Below, piece by piece: positions 28,435-37,739 of a stretch of 64,000 nucleotides of DNA. Source of the DNA: Pseudomonadota bacterium (lineage in GTDB: Bacteria > Pseudomonadota > Gammaproteobacteria > Pseudomonadales > Oleiphilaceae); assembly GCA_002747395.1 (NCBI GenBank), contig PDPE01000028.1, positions 1 to 64,000 on the forward strand, in the 5' to 3' direction. The translations under genes were made by a program, and so were the position numbers. Numbering within the stretch: the first letter of the stretch is position 1; the number at the start of each line of letters is the position of its first letter. The notes under the pieces were generated by a model, which was not told the DNA's origin, ran no database searches, and saw only the letters and a list, made by a program, of their open reading frames with translations.

Positions 28435-30285
28435 TCAAACGAAGGTATCGACCAGACCTTCAGGGGCAACGGTCAGTTCCGTATTACTTACCTCTCCATT
28501 TTCTGCACTATCACCGGTTCCTCTTTCGCTCTGGCCGGCACTATCCTGCGCCTCGTCGTCAGAACCTGACGAGTTTTTTGCGGACTGGTCAGACACATCG
28601 ACATCCGCCAGATTGACACCTGATGCGTCCAACATATCCCGCAAACGATGCACATTGAGTTCCAGCAGATCCCTGACAGAAGCATGCTGACTATTGAAAA
28701 CAATTGAGGTCTGGTCATTCTGTACACTGATTTTTATTTCAATCGGGCCCAGCTCTGCAGGTCTTACGTGTATTTCGGCCGAGCGGAACTGCCTGGAAGT
28801 CAACCATTTGACCTTTTCCACAAACTCATCCGACCACTCCTCCTGATTCATTGGTGTCGGCAGGGAAGTGGTGTAGTTTTTCAATACCGAAAAATCCTTT
28901 GCGTGCAAACTGCCTTGCGGTCGCTGTTCCGCTGACATCTGCGCGACCTTTATTCCCTTGTTTTCCAGGCCGTTCATTACATTTTCAAATGCGTCACCCC
29001 CGGGTATATTTTTTTGCGAAGCCGCCTGATTTTGCATCCCGGGAAAGACTTGCATTCCCTGGCTCAGGCTTGACCTTTGCTGCCCCGATTGACCGGCTCC
29101 GTCGTCAGACAGGCTGGACCCGCTACCACCATTCTGCCCACCGGGTACCGGGTCTACCATTGTTTGACGCATCGCGTCACCCGCACTTTTGGACAGGGAA
29201 GATTCCGTATTTGCCGATGCCGTCACTGCGGACTGACGAATAGTCGCGGCTGTCGTACCGACACCATGATTCACTTCTTCAACTTCACTGCCACCGGCAA
29301 CAGGGGACAGCTTTCCGAGACCTTCGGTTTCGGTCAGCCGACCGGAGTACACCTGCTCACCTGCCTGCCCTTCGCCTCCGCCATCAACCCCCGGTGCGCC
29401 TTCTATACCCTGTTCACCGATCTGATTCAGGCCCATTGTGCCTGTGACCGCGGCCAAAGGCTCACCAGCTCCATCAGAATGAATACCGGAGAGTTCGCCT
29501 GCCTGCCCGGATTCGATTTCACCACCCCCGATCGTTTGAACTGCACCATCGGAACCGGCAATCTGACCGGCTAACTCGACATCACCCGAAGCTTGCTGAA
29601 AAGTCGCATTGCTATCACCATCCCCGGCTAATCCCGACAGCTCCAGACCTGTCACTGACTCCACCGAATCCGGATCAGAATCGGCGGGCAATCCTGTTTG
29701 TATGGCCGAAGCTGCAGCCCCGCCGGGAGACACCCTGGTGCCCTCCGACTCTACCGGCACGACGAAATCAGTGTTTTTGCCCTCCAAAGAGGTTTCTTCG
29801 CCCGCGTCCGTCACCGCTGATTCACTGCGATCTTCACTAGCGGCATCCCGTTTCGGCGACGATGCACCTGCTGTTGCATCAGTACGATTATCTCTCGCGC
29901 TTTCGTGCTCCGCATCCGGCTTGTCATTCTCGCGTCGATCATTGTCTGCCCGACTCTGTTTGACCTGTTGCGCCTGATCATTCTCTGCCGATTTTTTTTC
30001 TTGCGCCTCCATTCTTGATTTTTCAGTATCGTTAACCCGGGAGCGTGCTCTTTCAACCGAGTCATTGCGAAGTTCATTGCGTTCGGGCGACTCAGGTTTC
30101 CGGTGCCCGGTTGACTCTACCCGGTGCAAATCATCATTTCTTCGGATCATCCCCGTCTCACGACCCAATATATGAGCGAAATCCGTCGATTCGCTCTGCG
30201 CCAATCCGGCCAACTCGGACTTGATACTCCGTGAATAACTTGTAATGACATGATTCAAACCCATATTTGAATTGAAATTACTCAT
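28435..30285 (-). CDS. fliK: Flagellar hook-length control protein FliK
   Basis: 616 aa. Residues 1-450 are a low-complexity Ser/Asp/Gly/Glu-rich ruler region with no fold I recognise. The conserved C-terminal domain (about 480-570) has LRPAELGPIEIKISVQN-type sequence and LNVHRLRDMLDASGVNLADVDV. It measures hook length and switches FlhB. Flanked by spacers on both sides with its own sigma-54 promoter, so probably transcribed alone. Confidence 0.92.
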   Translation of the reverse strand: MSNFNSNMGLNHVITSYSRSIKSELAGLAQSESTDFAHILGRETGMIRRNDDLHRVESTGHRKPESPERNELRNDSVERARSRVNDTEKSRMEAQEKKSAENDQAQQVKQSRADNDRRENDKPDAEHESARDNRTDATAGASSPKRDAASEDRSESAVTDAGEETSLEGKNTDFVVPVESEGTRVSPGGAAASAIQTGLPADSDPDSVESVTGLELSGLAGDGDSNATFQQASGDVELAGQIAGSDGAVQTIGGGEIESGQAGELSGIHSDGAGEPLAAVTGTMGLNQIGEQGIEGAPGVDGGGEGQAGEQVYSGRLTETEGLGKLSPVAGGSEVEEVNHGVGTTAATIRQSAVTASANTESSLSKSAGDAMRQTMVDPVPGGQNGGSGSSLSDDGAGQSGQQRSSLSQGMQVFPGMQNQAASQKNIPGGDAFENVMNGLENKGIKVAQMSAEQRPQGSLHAKDFSVLKNYTTSLPTPMNQEEWSDEFVEKVKWLTSRQFRSAEIHVRPAELGPIEIKISVQNDQTSIVFNSQHASVRDLLELNVHRLRDMLDASGVNLADVDVSDQSAKNSSGSDDEAQDSAGQSERGTGDSAENGEVSNTELTVAPEGLVDTFV

Positions 30286-30396
30286 TTGCTTGATCCCATA
30301 TTACCCGGTAACCAGGGCAAATCGAAAAAGTGTAAGTGTCAGAAAGAGGCAAAAACCTGCCTGTTTTTCAATTTGTTTGTCATTCAGGCACAGCTT

Positions 30397-30412
30397 TGCA
30401 ATTAGCAGGCCA
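30397..30412 (-). promoter_or_regulatory. Sigma-54 promoter of fliK
   Basis: Minus strand TGGCCTGCTAATTGCA, with TGGC at -24, TTGC at -12 and exact GG-N10-GC spacing, about 110 bp upstream of the fliK ATG. Confidence 0.75.
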
Positions 30413-30558
30413 GAACGATAAGCAACCGGACGACACACGCCCTGACCGGCACACCGGAACCTGCCGATCCGGGTGATATCAGACCTGCCGAATTTTCAAA
30501 TGACGCGAGGGTCAGGCTGACAATGCGCCTGCCCTCTGCATTCAGGGAGGCTATCGGT

Positions 30559-30640
30559 CTTGTGGGGGGGCTTGTGGAAAGGGTCTTGTGGAAAGGGCCT
30601 TGTGAAGAGAGTCTTGTGGAGAAGGTCTTGTGGAAACAGC
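30559..30640. repeat. 14-bp tandem array between hptB and fliK
   Basis: CTTGTG recurs at 30559, 30571, 30585, 30599, 30613 and 30627, giving one 12-bp and five 14-bp units of the form CTTGTGGAAAGGGT with scattered changes. Confidence 0.92.
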
Positions 30641-30706
30641 TTTATAAAGATGGCCCGGAGACAATTTTATGCAAGTGGCCTCGCCAAAATGGCAAGGATT
30701 TGAAGG

Positions 30707-31039
30707 TTACAGGTATTCTCTGAGAATACCATCTACCTCCCTGAACTCGGCTTCGATTTTCCGGTACGTCGCCATTCCCTCCCGAGTATTGCCGCTTTTA
30801 CCCATTTTTTCGGCATGCAGGCAATATTCAGCCAGTACCGGAGCACCGATATTCGTGCAACTTCCCTTGAAGCTGTGGGCAGCGCGACTGAACTCTACCG
30901 GATCATTTGCCTCCAGCGCGGATTTCAACTGCCTGAGCCTTTCGACAGAGTCTTGCAGATAGGTTTCGATAAGAATACCAAACTCTTCTTCCATTACTTC
31001 TTTCAATTCTGCAATGGCATTTAAATCTATGTGTTCCAT
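30707..31039 (-). CDS. hptB: Histidine phosphotransfer protein HptB
   Basis: 110 aa single HPt domain. The phosphorylated His sits in AAHSFKGSCTNIGA (about residue 57). In Pseudomonas HptB receives phosphate from hybrid kinases and passes it to HsbR. The gene directly follows hsbR, as in that system. Four-helix bundle character is evident; no other domain. Confidence 0.9.
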   Translation of the reverse strand: MEHIDLNAIAELKEVMEEEFGILIETYLQDSVERLRQLKSALEANDPVEFSRAAHSFKGSCTNIGAPVLAEYCLHAEKMGKSGNTREGMATYRKIEAEFREVDGILREYL

Positions 31040-31076
31040 TCTCTTCCCCTGTTTCTTCCCCGATCGGCGCTCTTGC

Positions 31077-32786
31077 TCAGGCTTTTGGCAGCCAGTGGTA
31101 TTCTACTTCCACCGCAGTGCCTGTATCGTTAAATGTCACTTTATTGCACATTTCCATTAGCAGCGGAATACCGCGCCCGCTGAATCCGGTGTTGGCCTCC
31201 AGGTTATTTCCTGCATATTTCCCGCAGTCAAACCCTGCGCCGCTGTCTTCGACCCGTATTGTGATCACCCCGCCCTTGCCCTCGGGTTTATGATCAATAA
31301 AGAACCTCACCCAGTCACCGGAAAGCTTTTCCAGTCGCTCCGAGCGCATTGCGTAGTATTCACCAAAGCCCTCCGGCGTTTTCTTCAGCCTGGAGTCAAG
31401 ACCCAACACACCGTGATCCAGTGCATTTGAGAACAACTCCGCCAAAACAGTATAGATAAAACCACTGTGAGAGCGCAGCCCCGGCACTTCCATGGTCAGA
31501 TGAAGAAGAAGCGGCAAGGGGTTAAACTCTTTTAGCGTTTGTGCTCGCAATTCATAGCTGAATGACCAGTTCTTGGGGCCAACCAATGCGGACTTGTCAA
31601 GATGCGCCTCGTCCAGACCCAACTGATCCGGTGCAAGCATTTTAACTTCCACCATTGTGAGGTCATCATCCCTTTCACCTTCGCCAATAAAGTGCAGTAC
31701 AGATTCGTGAATCTGTTCAAACAGCGTCTCAGACTGCGATTTTTTATGGATAATGTCAAGCAACCGGCTTTCTCCGAACATCTCCCCGTTGGCATCACGA
31801 GATTCGATAATACCGTCAGACCACATAAAAAAACGGTCGCCCAGATTCAACTCATACTTATAGGTTTCAACGCTAAAACGTTCGCTGGAAAGCACCCCCA
31901 ACGGCAAATGATTTGACTTTACCTTCTCCACTTCACCACTGGAACGAACCAGCAGGCAGTCTGGCAGGCCGCCCATCCACACCTGCATTTCGGAGGCAAC
32001 AAAATCAATATCGATCATACAGGCGCAACAAAAAAATCCGACTGGCAAAATCTGCTTCAGCTTCTGGTTCATCTCACGCAGGACATCTGTCATAAAGAAT
32101 CCCTTGTTGGACATTCCATAAAAGATTTCCGCCAGAGGCATGGCTCCAATCGCAGCAGGAAGACCATGCCCGGTAAAATCTCCCAAGAGCACATGCATAC
32201 TTCCTGAAGGTTTTTGACAGGCGAGTAAAACATCACCATTGAAAACAGACAGGGGAGACAGCAAGTGCTTTATGTTTTTGGCGTGAAAACACCCCATGTG
32301 GGCAACATTATCAAAAACAGTCTTGGCAACTTCCTGCTCCTGAAGCAAATGCCTGTTGTTCTCGGCAATTTGATCCCTCTGTTCCTGCAAGGTCAGGTGC
32401 ATCAGGCGCATGCGATTGAACGCATTGATTTTCGCTTTGAGAATGATCCGGTTATAGGGTTTGGACAAAAAATCATCGCCACCAGCCTCCAGACACCTGG
32501 CCAGCGACTCGGCATCAGTCAGAGAGGTAAGGAAGATAACAGGCACCAGCTCCTCTCCGGCGAGCGCCTTGATCTCTCGCGCCGCCTCAAAGCCATCCAT
32601 TACCGGCATCAGGGCGTCCAGCAAAACGATTTGGGGAGAATCTTTTTTAAACCGCTCTACTGCCTCACGACCATCAACCGCTGTAATAACCTCATACCCC
32701 TGTTTGCGAACAATCGCTTTCAAGATCATTCGATCAGAATCATTGTCATCGGCGATCAATATTCTCAGCGGATCAGATTCAGTCAT
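31077..32786 (-). CDS. hsbR: HsbR-like response regulator with PP2C phosphatase and kinase domains
   Basis: 569 aa. Receiver domain 1-125 (ILIADDNDSD, Asp in IVLLDALMPVMDG, Lys in LSKPYN), coiled linker, a SpoIIE/PP2C phosphatase domain (about 190-390, LLGDFTGHGLPAAIGA and SDGIIES) and a C-terminal HATPase (about 420-565, ALDHGVL and GRGIPL). The same three-domain order as Pseudomonas HsbR, which controls the phosphorylation state of the anti-anti-sigma factor HsbA. It lies between hsbA and hptB, supporting the assignment. Confidence 0.9.
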   Translation of the reverse strand: MTESDPLRILIADDNDSDRMILKAIVRKQGYEVITAVDGREAVERFKKDSPQIVLLDALMPVMDGFEAAREIKALAGEELVPVIFLTSLTDAESLARCLEAGGDDFLSKPYNRIILKAKINAFNRMRLMHLTLQEQRDQIAENNRHLLQEQEVAKTVFDNVAHMGCFHAKNIKHLLSPLSVFNGDVLLACQKPSGSMHVLLGDFTGHGLPAAIGAMPLAEIFYGMSNKGFFMTDVLREMNQKLKQILPVGFFCCACMIDIDFVASEMQVWMGGLPDCLLVRSSGEVEKVKSNHLPLGVLSSERFSVETYKYELNLGDRFFMWSDGIIESRDANGEMFGESRLLDIIHKKSQSETLFEQIHESVLHFIGEGERDDDLTMVEVKMLAPDQLGLDEAHLDKSALVGPKNWSFSYELRAQTLKEFNPLPLLLHLTMEVPGLRSHSGFIYTVLAELFSNALDHGVLGLDSRLKKTPEGFGEYYAMRSERLEKLSGDWVRFFIDHKPEGKGGVITIRVEDSGAGFDCGKYAGNNLEANTGFSGRGIPLLMEMCNKVTFNDTGTAVEVEYHWLPKA

Positions 32787-32931
32787 GCAAAGGCCTGTAG
32801 ATTTATTGATACAGCAATCAAGCTGAAATGAATACTGTAAATAGAACTGAAAAAATAGATATCACTACGGAGGAGGGGTATTCACCCGACGATGCAACTC
32901 ACAGCAGACTATAGTTGCACCTGTAGAAACC

Positions 32932-33237
32932 TCACCGTATTTCGAATAACTGCTCAAAGTTTGAAATTGTCAGAATTTTCTTCACGTCATGGTTACAGTT
33001 GATAATAACGATACTGGCGTCATCCCCACCGGCAAAATCACGCAACAATAAAAGCATGCCGAGAGCGGAACTGTCCAGGTAGGTCGCTTCTTCCATATCA
33101 ACGATGTATTCTTTTACCCCTTCTTCGCTGTTTTCATAGGCATCTCTGAATTCCTGATGCGAACTGAAATCAAATCTGCCTTGAATTTTTACTGTCAAAA
33201 CACTGCCATCAGCAGATAAACTGGTGCTTATTGACAT
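32932..33237 (-). CDS. hsbA: Anti-anti-sigma factor HsbA (STAS domain)
   Basis: 101 aa STAS domain. The serine-phosphorylation site region reads DMEEATYLDSSALGMLLLLRDF, with the target Ser in DSSALG at about 56-57. In Pseudomonas HsbA binds FlgM when unphosphorylated or the diguanylate cyclase HsbD when phosphorylated. GAGGAAG immediately precedes the ATG. Separated from hsbR by 145 bp containing a small inverted repeat (TGCAACT/AGTTGCA). Confidence 0.9.
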   Translation of the reverse strand: MSISTSLSADGSVLTVKIQGRFDFSSHQEFRDAYENSEEGVKEYIVDMEEATYLDSSALGMLLLLRDFAGGDDASIVIINCNHDVKKILTISNFEQLFEIR

Positions 33238-33460
33238 TTCTTCCTCCTGTGTATAACTCTATCTCATGGTACCCCGTAGCCCCATGCCCTGTAACCTTGT
33301 GTCCAACACCGTTGAATGGAGCTTTCCGGGATAAGAAAGTCACTCCAAATCAGGTTATTACCTCAAAGTTTAGCAAACAACTGTTGAAAAGTTATTTTTA
33401 ACTGTTTTTTATTCAAAAAACAACAGGTTAAAAATACACGGCATACTGCTGAAGTGCCGC

Positions 33461-33889
33461 CTAAGCTTCCCCATGCAGCAGCACAAGGCTTTGAGTGACC
33501 CCATCAGTACTTTTCCGGTAAACCGTTTTCCCCAAAGATTCAAATCTGTCCGATACACGATGCAGGGTTTCAGAGTGCCCGATAAACAGGTAACCTCCGT
33601 CCGCCAATATATTTGCATACCTGTTGAACAGGGTGCGCTGTGTACCCTTATTGAAATAAATGACTACGTTTCGGCAAAAAATAACATCAAACTTGCCTTT
33701 CATTGGCCATGTTTCAAGAAGGTTCAACCGTTTGAAACTGATCAACTGTGACAATGCAGGCTTGACGATGAACGAATCCGGCCTGGCAGGGTCTTTCAAA
33801 AACCATCTCTTTTTTCTTTCAACATCAATAGACTCAACCCGCGATGTATCATGGATGCCAGTTCGACCCTGATGCAGCTCGTGTTTCTG
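33461..33889 (-). pseudogene. cheR remnant, C-terminal half only
   Basis: The minus-strand frame from 33889 to 33461 encodes a CheR C-terminal half: GIHDTSRVESIDVERKKRWF, FDVIFCRNVVIYFNKGTQ and GYLFIGHSETLHRV. A TAA at 33890-33892 closes the frame upstream. The about 155 bp between that stop and the end of cheA hold no intact SAM-binding GCSTGEE motif or N-terminal domain. A full CheR is about 275 aa; about 143 codons remain. A scrambled ASDI-like fragment in another frame hints at frameshift plus deletion. Probably non-functional. Confidence 0.8.
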
Positions 33890-34046
33890 TTATCGGCCCT
33901 TTCCGGCAAAGGCTGTATGTCAGAGGCTGCAAAATCATGCACGCCGGAAATCGCATTGACAGTTTCAGTCATAACGGTGATTCAAATCCTGCACGGCACT
34001 ATCGGAAGACCCTTATCAATAAAACCATCTTGCCGAAAAAAGGATC

Positions 34047-36230
34047 TCACGTGGCCCGGTTCCCCCCTCTGTTCAGCCTGTTATAGTCATCCCGGCTTAC
34101 ACCGGCCAGCCTAATCAAACCGGAAATATCGAGAATGAAGGCAACCGATCCATTACCCAGTATAGTGGCACCGAAAACACCTTCCACCCGTTTATAGTTT
34201 TCTTCCAGACTTTTGATGACCACCTGCTGCTGTGCAAGCAAATCATCCACCAGGAGTGCCACTTTCATATTATCGCCCTCTACGACCACCAGAAGGCTAT
34301 CTTCCGTTTCCTGTTGCTTTGGCTCAACATTCAAAACATCATCGAGGCGAACAATCGGCACATATTCTTCATGCATTTTCAGCACATCGTGTCCATCGGC
34401 AACACTTTGCACTATCGCCATACCCCTGGAAACAGATTCGATAATTGCAATTAATGGCAGTACATAGGTGTGACAACTCACCCGAATGAGTTGCCCATCC
34501 AGAATCGCCAGAGTCAGCGGCAGCCGGATAGTGAAGACGCATCCACAACCAGGCTCGGACTCTACCTCAACTGAACCATTCAGTTCCTGAATGTTCCTGC
34601 GAACGACATCCATGCCCACCCCGCGACCTGAAATATGGGTAATCCTCTCTGTAGTTGAAAAGCCGGGCTGGAAAATCAGCTCGCAAACCTGATCATCTGT
34701 CAGTGCATCTTCCTCGTTGACCATGCCTTTTTCTATGGCCCTGGCCAGGATTTTGTCCCGGTCAAGCCCGCGACCGTCATCAATTATCTGAATGACGACA
34801 CTTCCACCCCGGTGGTAAGCATTCAGCGTAATGGTACCTGTTTCGTCCTTGCCTGCCGCAATCCGTTCATCCGGTGTTTCTATCCCGTGATCAAGGGAAT
34901 TTCTTACCAGGTGAACTATCGGATCACCTATTTTTTCCATCACGGTTTTATCAAGTTCGGTCTGCTCTCCAGATAATTTCAATTCGATTTTTTTACCGGT
35001 TTTGCGGCTTAAATCATGTACCAGGCGGGGAAATCGACTGAAAGTGAAGCTGATTGGCAGCATTCGTATGCTCATCATACTTTCCTGTAGCTCCCGGGTA
35101 TGCTGGCTCAGCTGTTCCAGCCCCTCCAGCAACACGGGCAGTTTATCGATTTCAAAATCCCGACCAAGCTCACTCAGCATTGACTGGGTGATCACCAGCT
35201 CACCAACCAGATTAATCAGACTGTCAATTTTATCTATACCCACGCGAATGGAGGATGCCTCCTGCCTTTTGGGCCTGGCGACCATCTCGGGCGATTGGGC
35301 CGACCGGACGGGAACCTTGTCAGGCAGAGATGGAGGAACCGGGGTTGAAAGCGGAGGAATCGGGGTTGAAAGCGGAGGAACCAGGCTTGAAGGAAGCGTA
35401 ACAGGCGTCGGAGCTACGGATATAGCGGCTTCAACGGGGCGTTCGGAATCATCAGGCTGGCCACAAGTGCCGAAACCGGAAGACGACCTGTTTTCCACTC
35501 TGTCGATATTGAGTTCAGATTCATCAATAACCCATTCAAATACGTCCTCAATCGCCGATCGATCGACATCTGCTTCCAGCTCGATGAGCCAACTCAGGTA
35601 GCAGGATTCAGGATCAATACTGCCAATGGGCGGGACGTTTTCCACTTGCGCCATAACCGATACAGGGCCCATTTCCTGCAATTCCCGAAACATGCGAAGC
35701 GGCTCATTGCCGGTTTTCAATATGCCCGTATCCGGTTTGAAAAAAATCCGCCACTTCTTCACTGCCCTGTCCGGGGAACCTCGAACAACCGGTCCAACCT
35801 CACCTGACACCTTTTTTTCCTGTGATTCTTGTGATGTCCCCGTACCGGTTACTATTTGTTCAAATTGTCTTTTCAGCAAATCCGCATTGGCGGTTTCAGG
35901 CTGTTTTCCCGCTGTCAATGACTGGATCATGGCTCTCATGCAATCTACGGACTGTAACAGGAGTTCCACATGAGAACCGGCCAGAGCAATATCATCCGAG
36001 CGAATCTGATCCAACAGGGTTTCCATTACATGCGCAAACCCGGCAACGGACGTAAAACCGAACGTTCCGGCTCCCCCTTTGATCGAGTGCGCCGAACGAA
36101 AAACTTCATTGATGGTTTCCGGGTCAACCTCGTTCACAGAGAGATTCAGCAAGGCTGACTCCATGACATCCAGCCCTTCGAGACTTTCTTCAAAAAAAAC
36201 CTGATGGAACTGACTGAGGTCTACACTCAT
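34047..36230 (-). CDS. Second CheA-type histidine kinase
   Basis: 727 aa. P1 HPt with His in AHSIKGGAGTF (about 49). A CheY-binding P2-like domain spans about 160-250 (WRIFFKPDTGILKTGNEPLR and IDESELNIDRV). A Pro/Ser-rich linker contains PLSTPIPPLSTPVPP, encoded by a 21-bp coding duplication. P3 follows, then P4 with VRNSLDHGIE and GRGVGMDVV, and the P5 CheW-like domain. It differs from the flagellar-cluster CheA and is followed by a broken cheR. Its HPt and kinase residues look intact. Output is probably the adjacent CheY-like protein. Confidence 0.92.
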   Translation of the reverse strand: MSVDLSQFHQVFFEESLEGLDVMESALLNLSVNEVDPETINEVFRSAHSIKGGAGTFGFTSVAGFAHVMETLLDQIRSDDIALAGSHVELLLQSVDCMRAMIQSLTAGKQPETANADLLKRQFEQIVTGTGTSQESQEKKVSGEVGPVVRGSPDRAVKKWRIFFKPDTGILKTGNEPLRMFRELQEMGPVSVMAQVENVPPIGSIDPESCYLSWLIELEADVDRSAIEDVFEWVIDESELNIDRVENRSSSGFGTCGQPDDSERPVEAAISVAPTPVTLPSSLVPPLSTPIPPLSTPVPPSLPDKVPVRSAQSPEMVARPKRQEASSIRVGIDKIDSLINLVGELVITQSMLSELGRDFEIDKLPVLLEGLEQLSQHTRELQESMMSIRMLPISFTFSRFPRLVHDLSRKTGKKIELKLSGEQTELDKTVMEKIGDPIVHLVRNSLDHGIETPDERIAAGKDETGTITLNAYHRGGSVVIQIIDDGRGLDRDKILARAIEKGMVNEEDALTDDQVCELIFQPGFSTTERITHISGRGVGMDVVRRNIQELNGSVEVESEPGCGCVFTIRLPLTLAILDGQLIRVSCHTYVLPLIAIIESVSRGMAIVQSVADGHDVLKMHEEYVPIVRLDDVLNVEPKQQETEDSLLVVVEGDNMKVALLVDDLLAQQQVVIKSLEENYKRVEGVFGATILGNGSVAFILDISGLIRLAGVSRDDYNRLNRGGNRAT

Positions 36231-36298
36231 GTTATCACCCGATTGGCCCGGTACGTAAAAACAGGCGCGTAAAAAACCGTTTCACAAAGCACTGGCGG

Positions 36299-36658
36299 TT
36301 ACAGAGCTCTTTTGATGGTCGCCAGCAACTGATTCGGATTAAACGGTTTGACCAGCCAACCTGTCGCTCCCGCTTTTTTTCCTGCCATTTTTTTGTCACC
36401 GGCAGACTCGGTAGTCAACATCAGTATCGGAGTAAACCGGTACGAGGGCAGGGTTCTCAGATTTTGTACCAGCAAAATTCCATTCATCACAGGCATATTG
36501 ACATCAGACAAAACCAGGTCAAACTGTCGGGTTTTCGCTATGTCCAGCGCTTGCTGGCCGTCAGCAGCTTCCTGTACCTCATAGCCAGCCTCTTTCAGGG
36601 TAAAACACACCATCTGTCGCATTGACGCTGAATCGTCTACAGCCAATATCCTTGTCAT
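36299..36658 (-). CDS. CheY-like single-domain response regulator
   Basis: 119 aa receiver domain: VDDSASMRQM, phospho-Asp in LVLSDVNMPVMNG (about 53), Thr in MLTTES and Lys in WLVKPFN. Distinct from the motor CheY. It lies 68 bp before the second cheA and 11 bp after the STAS gene, so the three form a unit. No output domain. Confidence 0.92.
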   Translation of the reverse strand: MTRILAVDDSASMRQMVCFTLKEAGYEVQEAADGQQALDIAKTRQFDLVLSDVNMPVMNGILLVQNLRTLPSYRFTPILMLTTESAGDKKMAGKKAGATGWLVKPFNPNQLLATIKRAL

Positions 36659-36669
36659 TGCTCTCTTCC

Positions 36670-36969
36670 TTATTCTATTCCCTGTTCACTTCCTTCCAGA
36701 CCGAAATAACCTGAAAAACCCAGGCGGGAAGCGCTACTCGAAAATGCCTCCGATGGCCTTGATATTTCCACTGTCAAACCTGCCTGCTTCATACTGGATA
36801 CAAAGGAATAAACAAGCTGCACAATGGATGTATCGATACGCTCGACATCGGCAGCATCAATTATCACCCCCGTCCCGCGGCCAAAAAGCTGTGTTAGCGA
36901 ATAACGAAACGACCCGGCATTCGCAATACCCATATTTTTGTCCAGTTTGAGTTGACTTTCGCCACTCAT
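36670..36969 (-). CDS. STAS-domain protein of the second chemosensory cluster
   Basis: 99 aa from the ATG at 36969 (a TTG at 36984 is in frame). The anti-anti-sigma-like fold is recognisable by GVIIDAADVERIDTSIVQLVYSFV. Asp-Thr-Ser stands where HsbA-like proteins have the phosphorylatable Ser. STAS genes preceding cheY-cheA are known in several chemosensory clusters but their role is poorly defined. First gene of the block. Confidence 0.82.
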   Translation of the reverse strand: MSGESQLKLDKNMGIANAGSFRYSLTQLFGRGTGVIIDAADVERIDTSIVQLVYSFVSSMKQAGLTVEISRPSEAFSSSASRLGFSGYFGLEGSEQGIE

Positions 36970-37265
36970 TTTACCGCTCGCCAATTCATCCGGTTTTCAA
37001 ACATCCGCTTTTTCCAACAGTTATTTGCCATCAAACACCCCGATACCACTCAAGCACTATCCAGGAGCTGTCCAGAAACTGTCGCAGAACCTTCAAGTAA
37101 GAACGAAAATCTATATTAATCAATCAGTTAAGAAAATGCCGACCAGTTGCAAATCAAGAAAATCATTACTCCATTCCCTACTCACTCTAGCCGGAAATTG
37201 AAATATTGCTAAGAACACAGGTGAATTTTCACCAGTTCGAGGAAGACAGCAGCGGCGAGCATTGC

Positions 37266-37712
37266 TCAATCAGGGCGATAATTGTTACGCAATTGGGAAA
37301 ACTCATCGAGCATACGCTGCTCCTGTTTGGCAAGTTCTTTCTCCTCACTTCGGCGGCAGGCAGCGATATGCTCCTCCATTCCTTTGGTTTTTTCGTGTGC
37401 GACACGCCAGTTTCGGGTGCAGACATCGACCTGTTGCGTTAAAAACAGCAGTTTTTTTTGCTGCTGTTCCAATGCCACCCCCAACTGGTACATAAAACCC
37501 TGAAAATTGGCATATTCCACCGCGCTGATTCCCGCCCCTCCCTTGCCTCGAATTTTGTCCTGGTAATCACCCATATAGGACTCCAGTTGTCGCAATCTCA
37601 ACTGCTCGCCGTTCAGCTCTTTTTGGGCTTTGGCCAGGGTTTCGAGTGTTTCGGCTTCTTTGCGATGGGCCAGATCCAGCACGATTTTCAGTCGTTCAGA
37701 TCGCTTTCCCAA
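37266..37712 (-). CDS. fliJ: Flagellar export chaperone FliJ
   Basis: 148 aa, almost entirely coiled-coil, rich in Glu/Lys/Gln, starting LKIVLDLAHRKEAETL. The start codon is TTG at 37712, supported by GAGGAG about 8 bp upstream. FliJ links FliI ATPase to FlhA. Last gene of the fliEFGHIJ unit; a spacer of about 300 bp with no gene follows. Confidence 0.9.
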   Translation of the reverse strand: MGKRSERLKIVLDLAHRKEAETLETLAKAQKELNGEQLRLRQLESYMGDYQDKIRGKGGAGISAVEYANFQGFMYQLGVALEQQQKKLLFLTQQVDVCTRNWRVAHEKTKGMEEHIAACRRSEEKELAKQEQRMLDEFSQLRNNYRPD

Positions 37713-37739
37713 AACTGTTTCTCCTCACATCCGACAGCC

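Larger units (their letters stand above)
30286..30706. other. Spacer between hptB and fliK
   Basis: 420 bp without a credible gene. It contains a sigma-54 promoter for fliK at 30397-30412 and a 14-bp tandem array at 30559-30640. A 19-bp palindrome (30712-30730) lies just inside the end of hptB. Confidence 0.7.

Noticed and set aside
30712..30730. GGTATTCTC/GAGAATACC palindrome as hptB terminator
   Set aside because: It lies within the last hptB codons and is not followed by a T-tract.
33796..33972. 58-codon frame inside the cheR remnant
   Set aside because: No recognisable family and overlaps the CheR-matching frame; more likely debris of the decayed gene.
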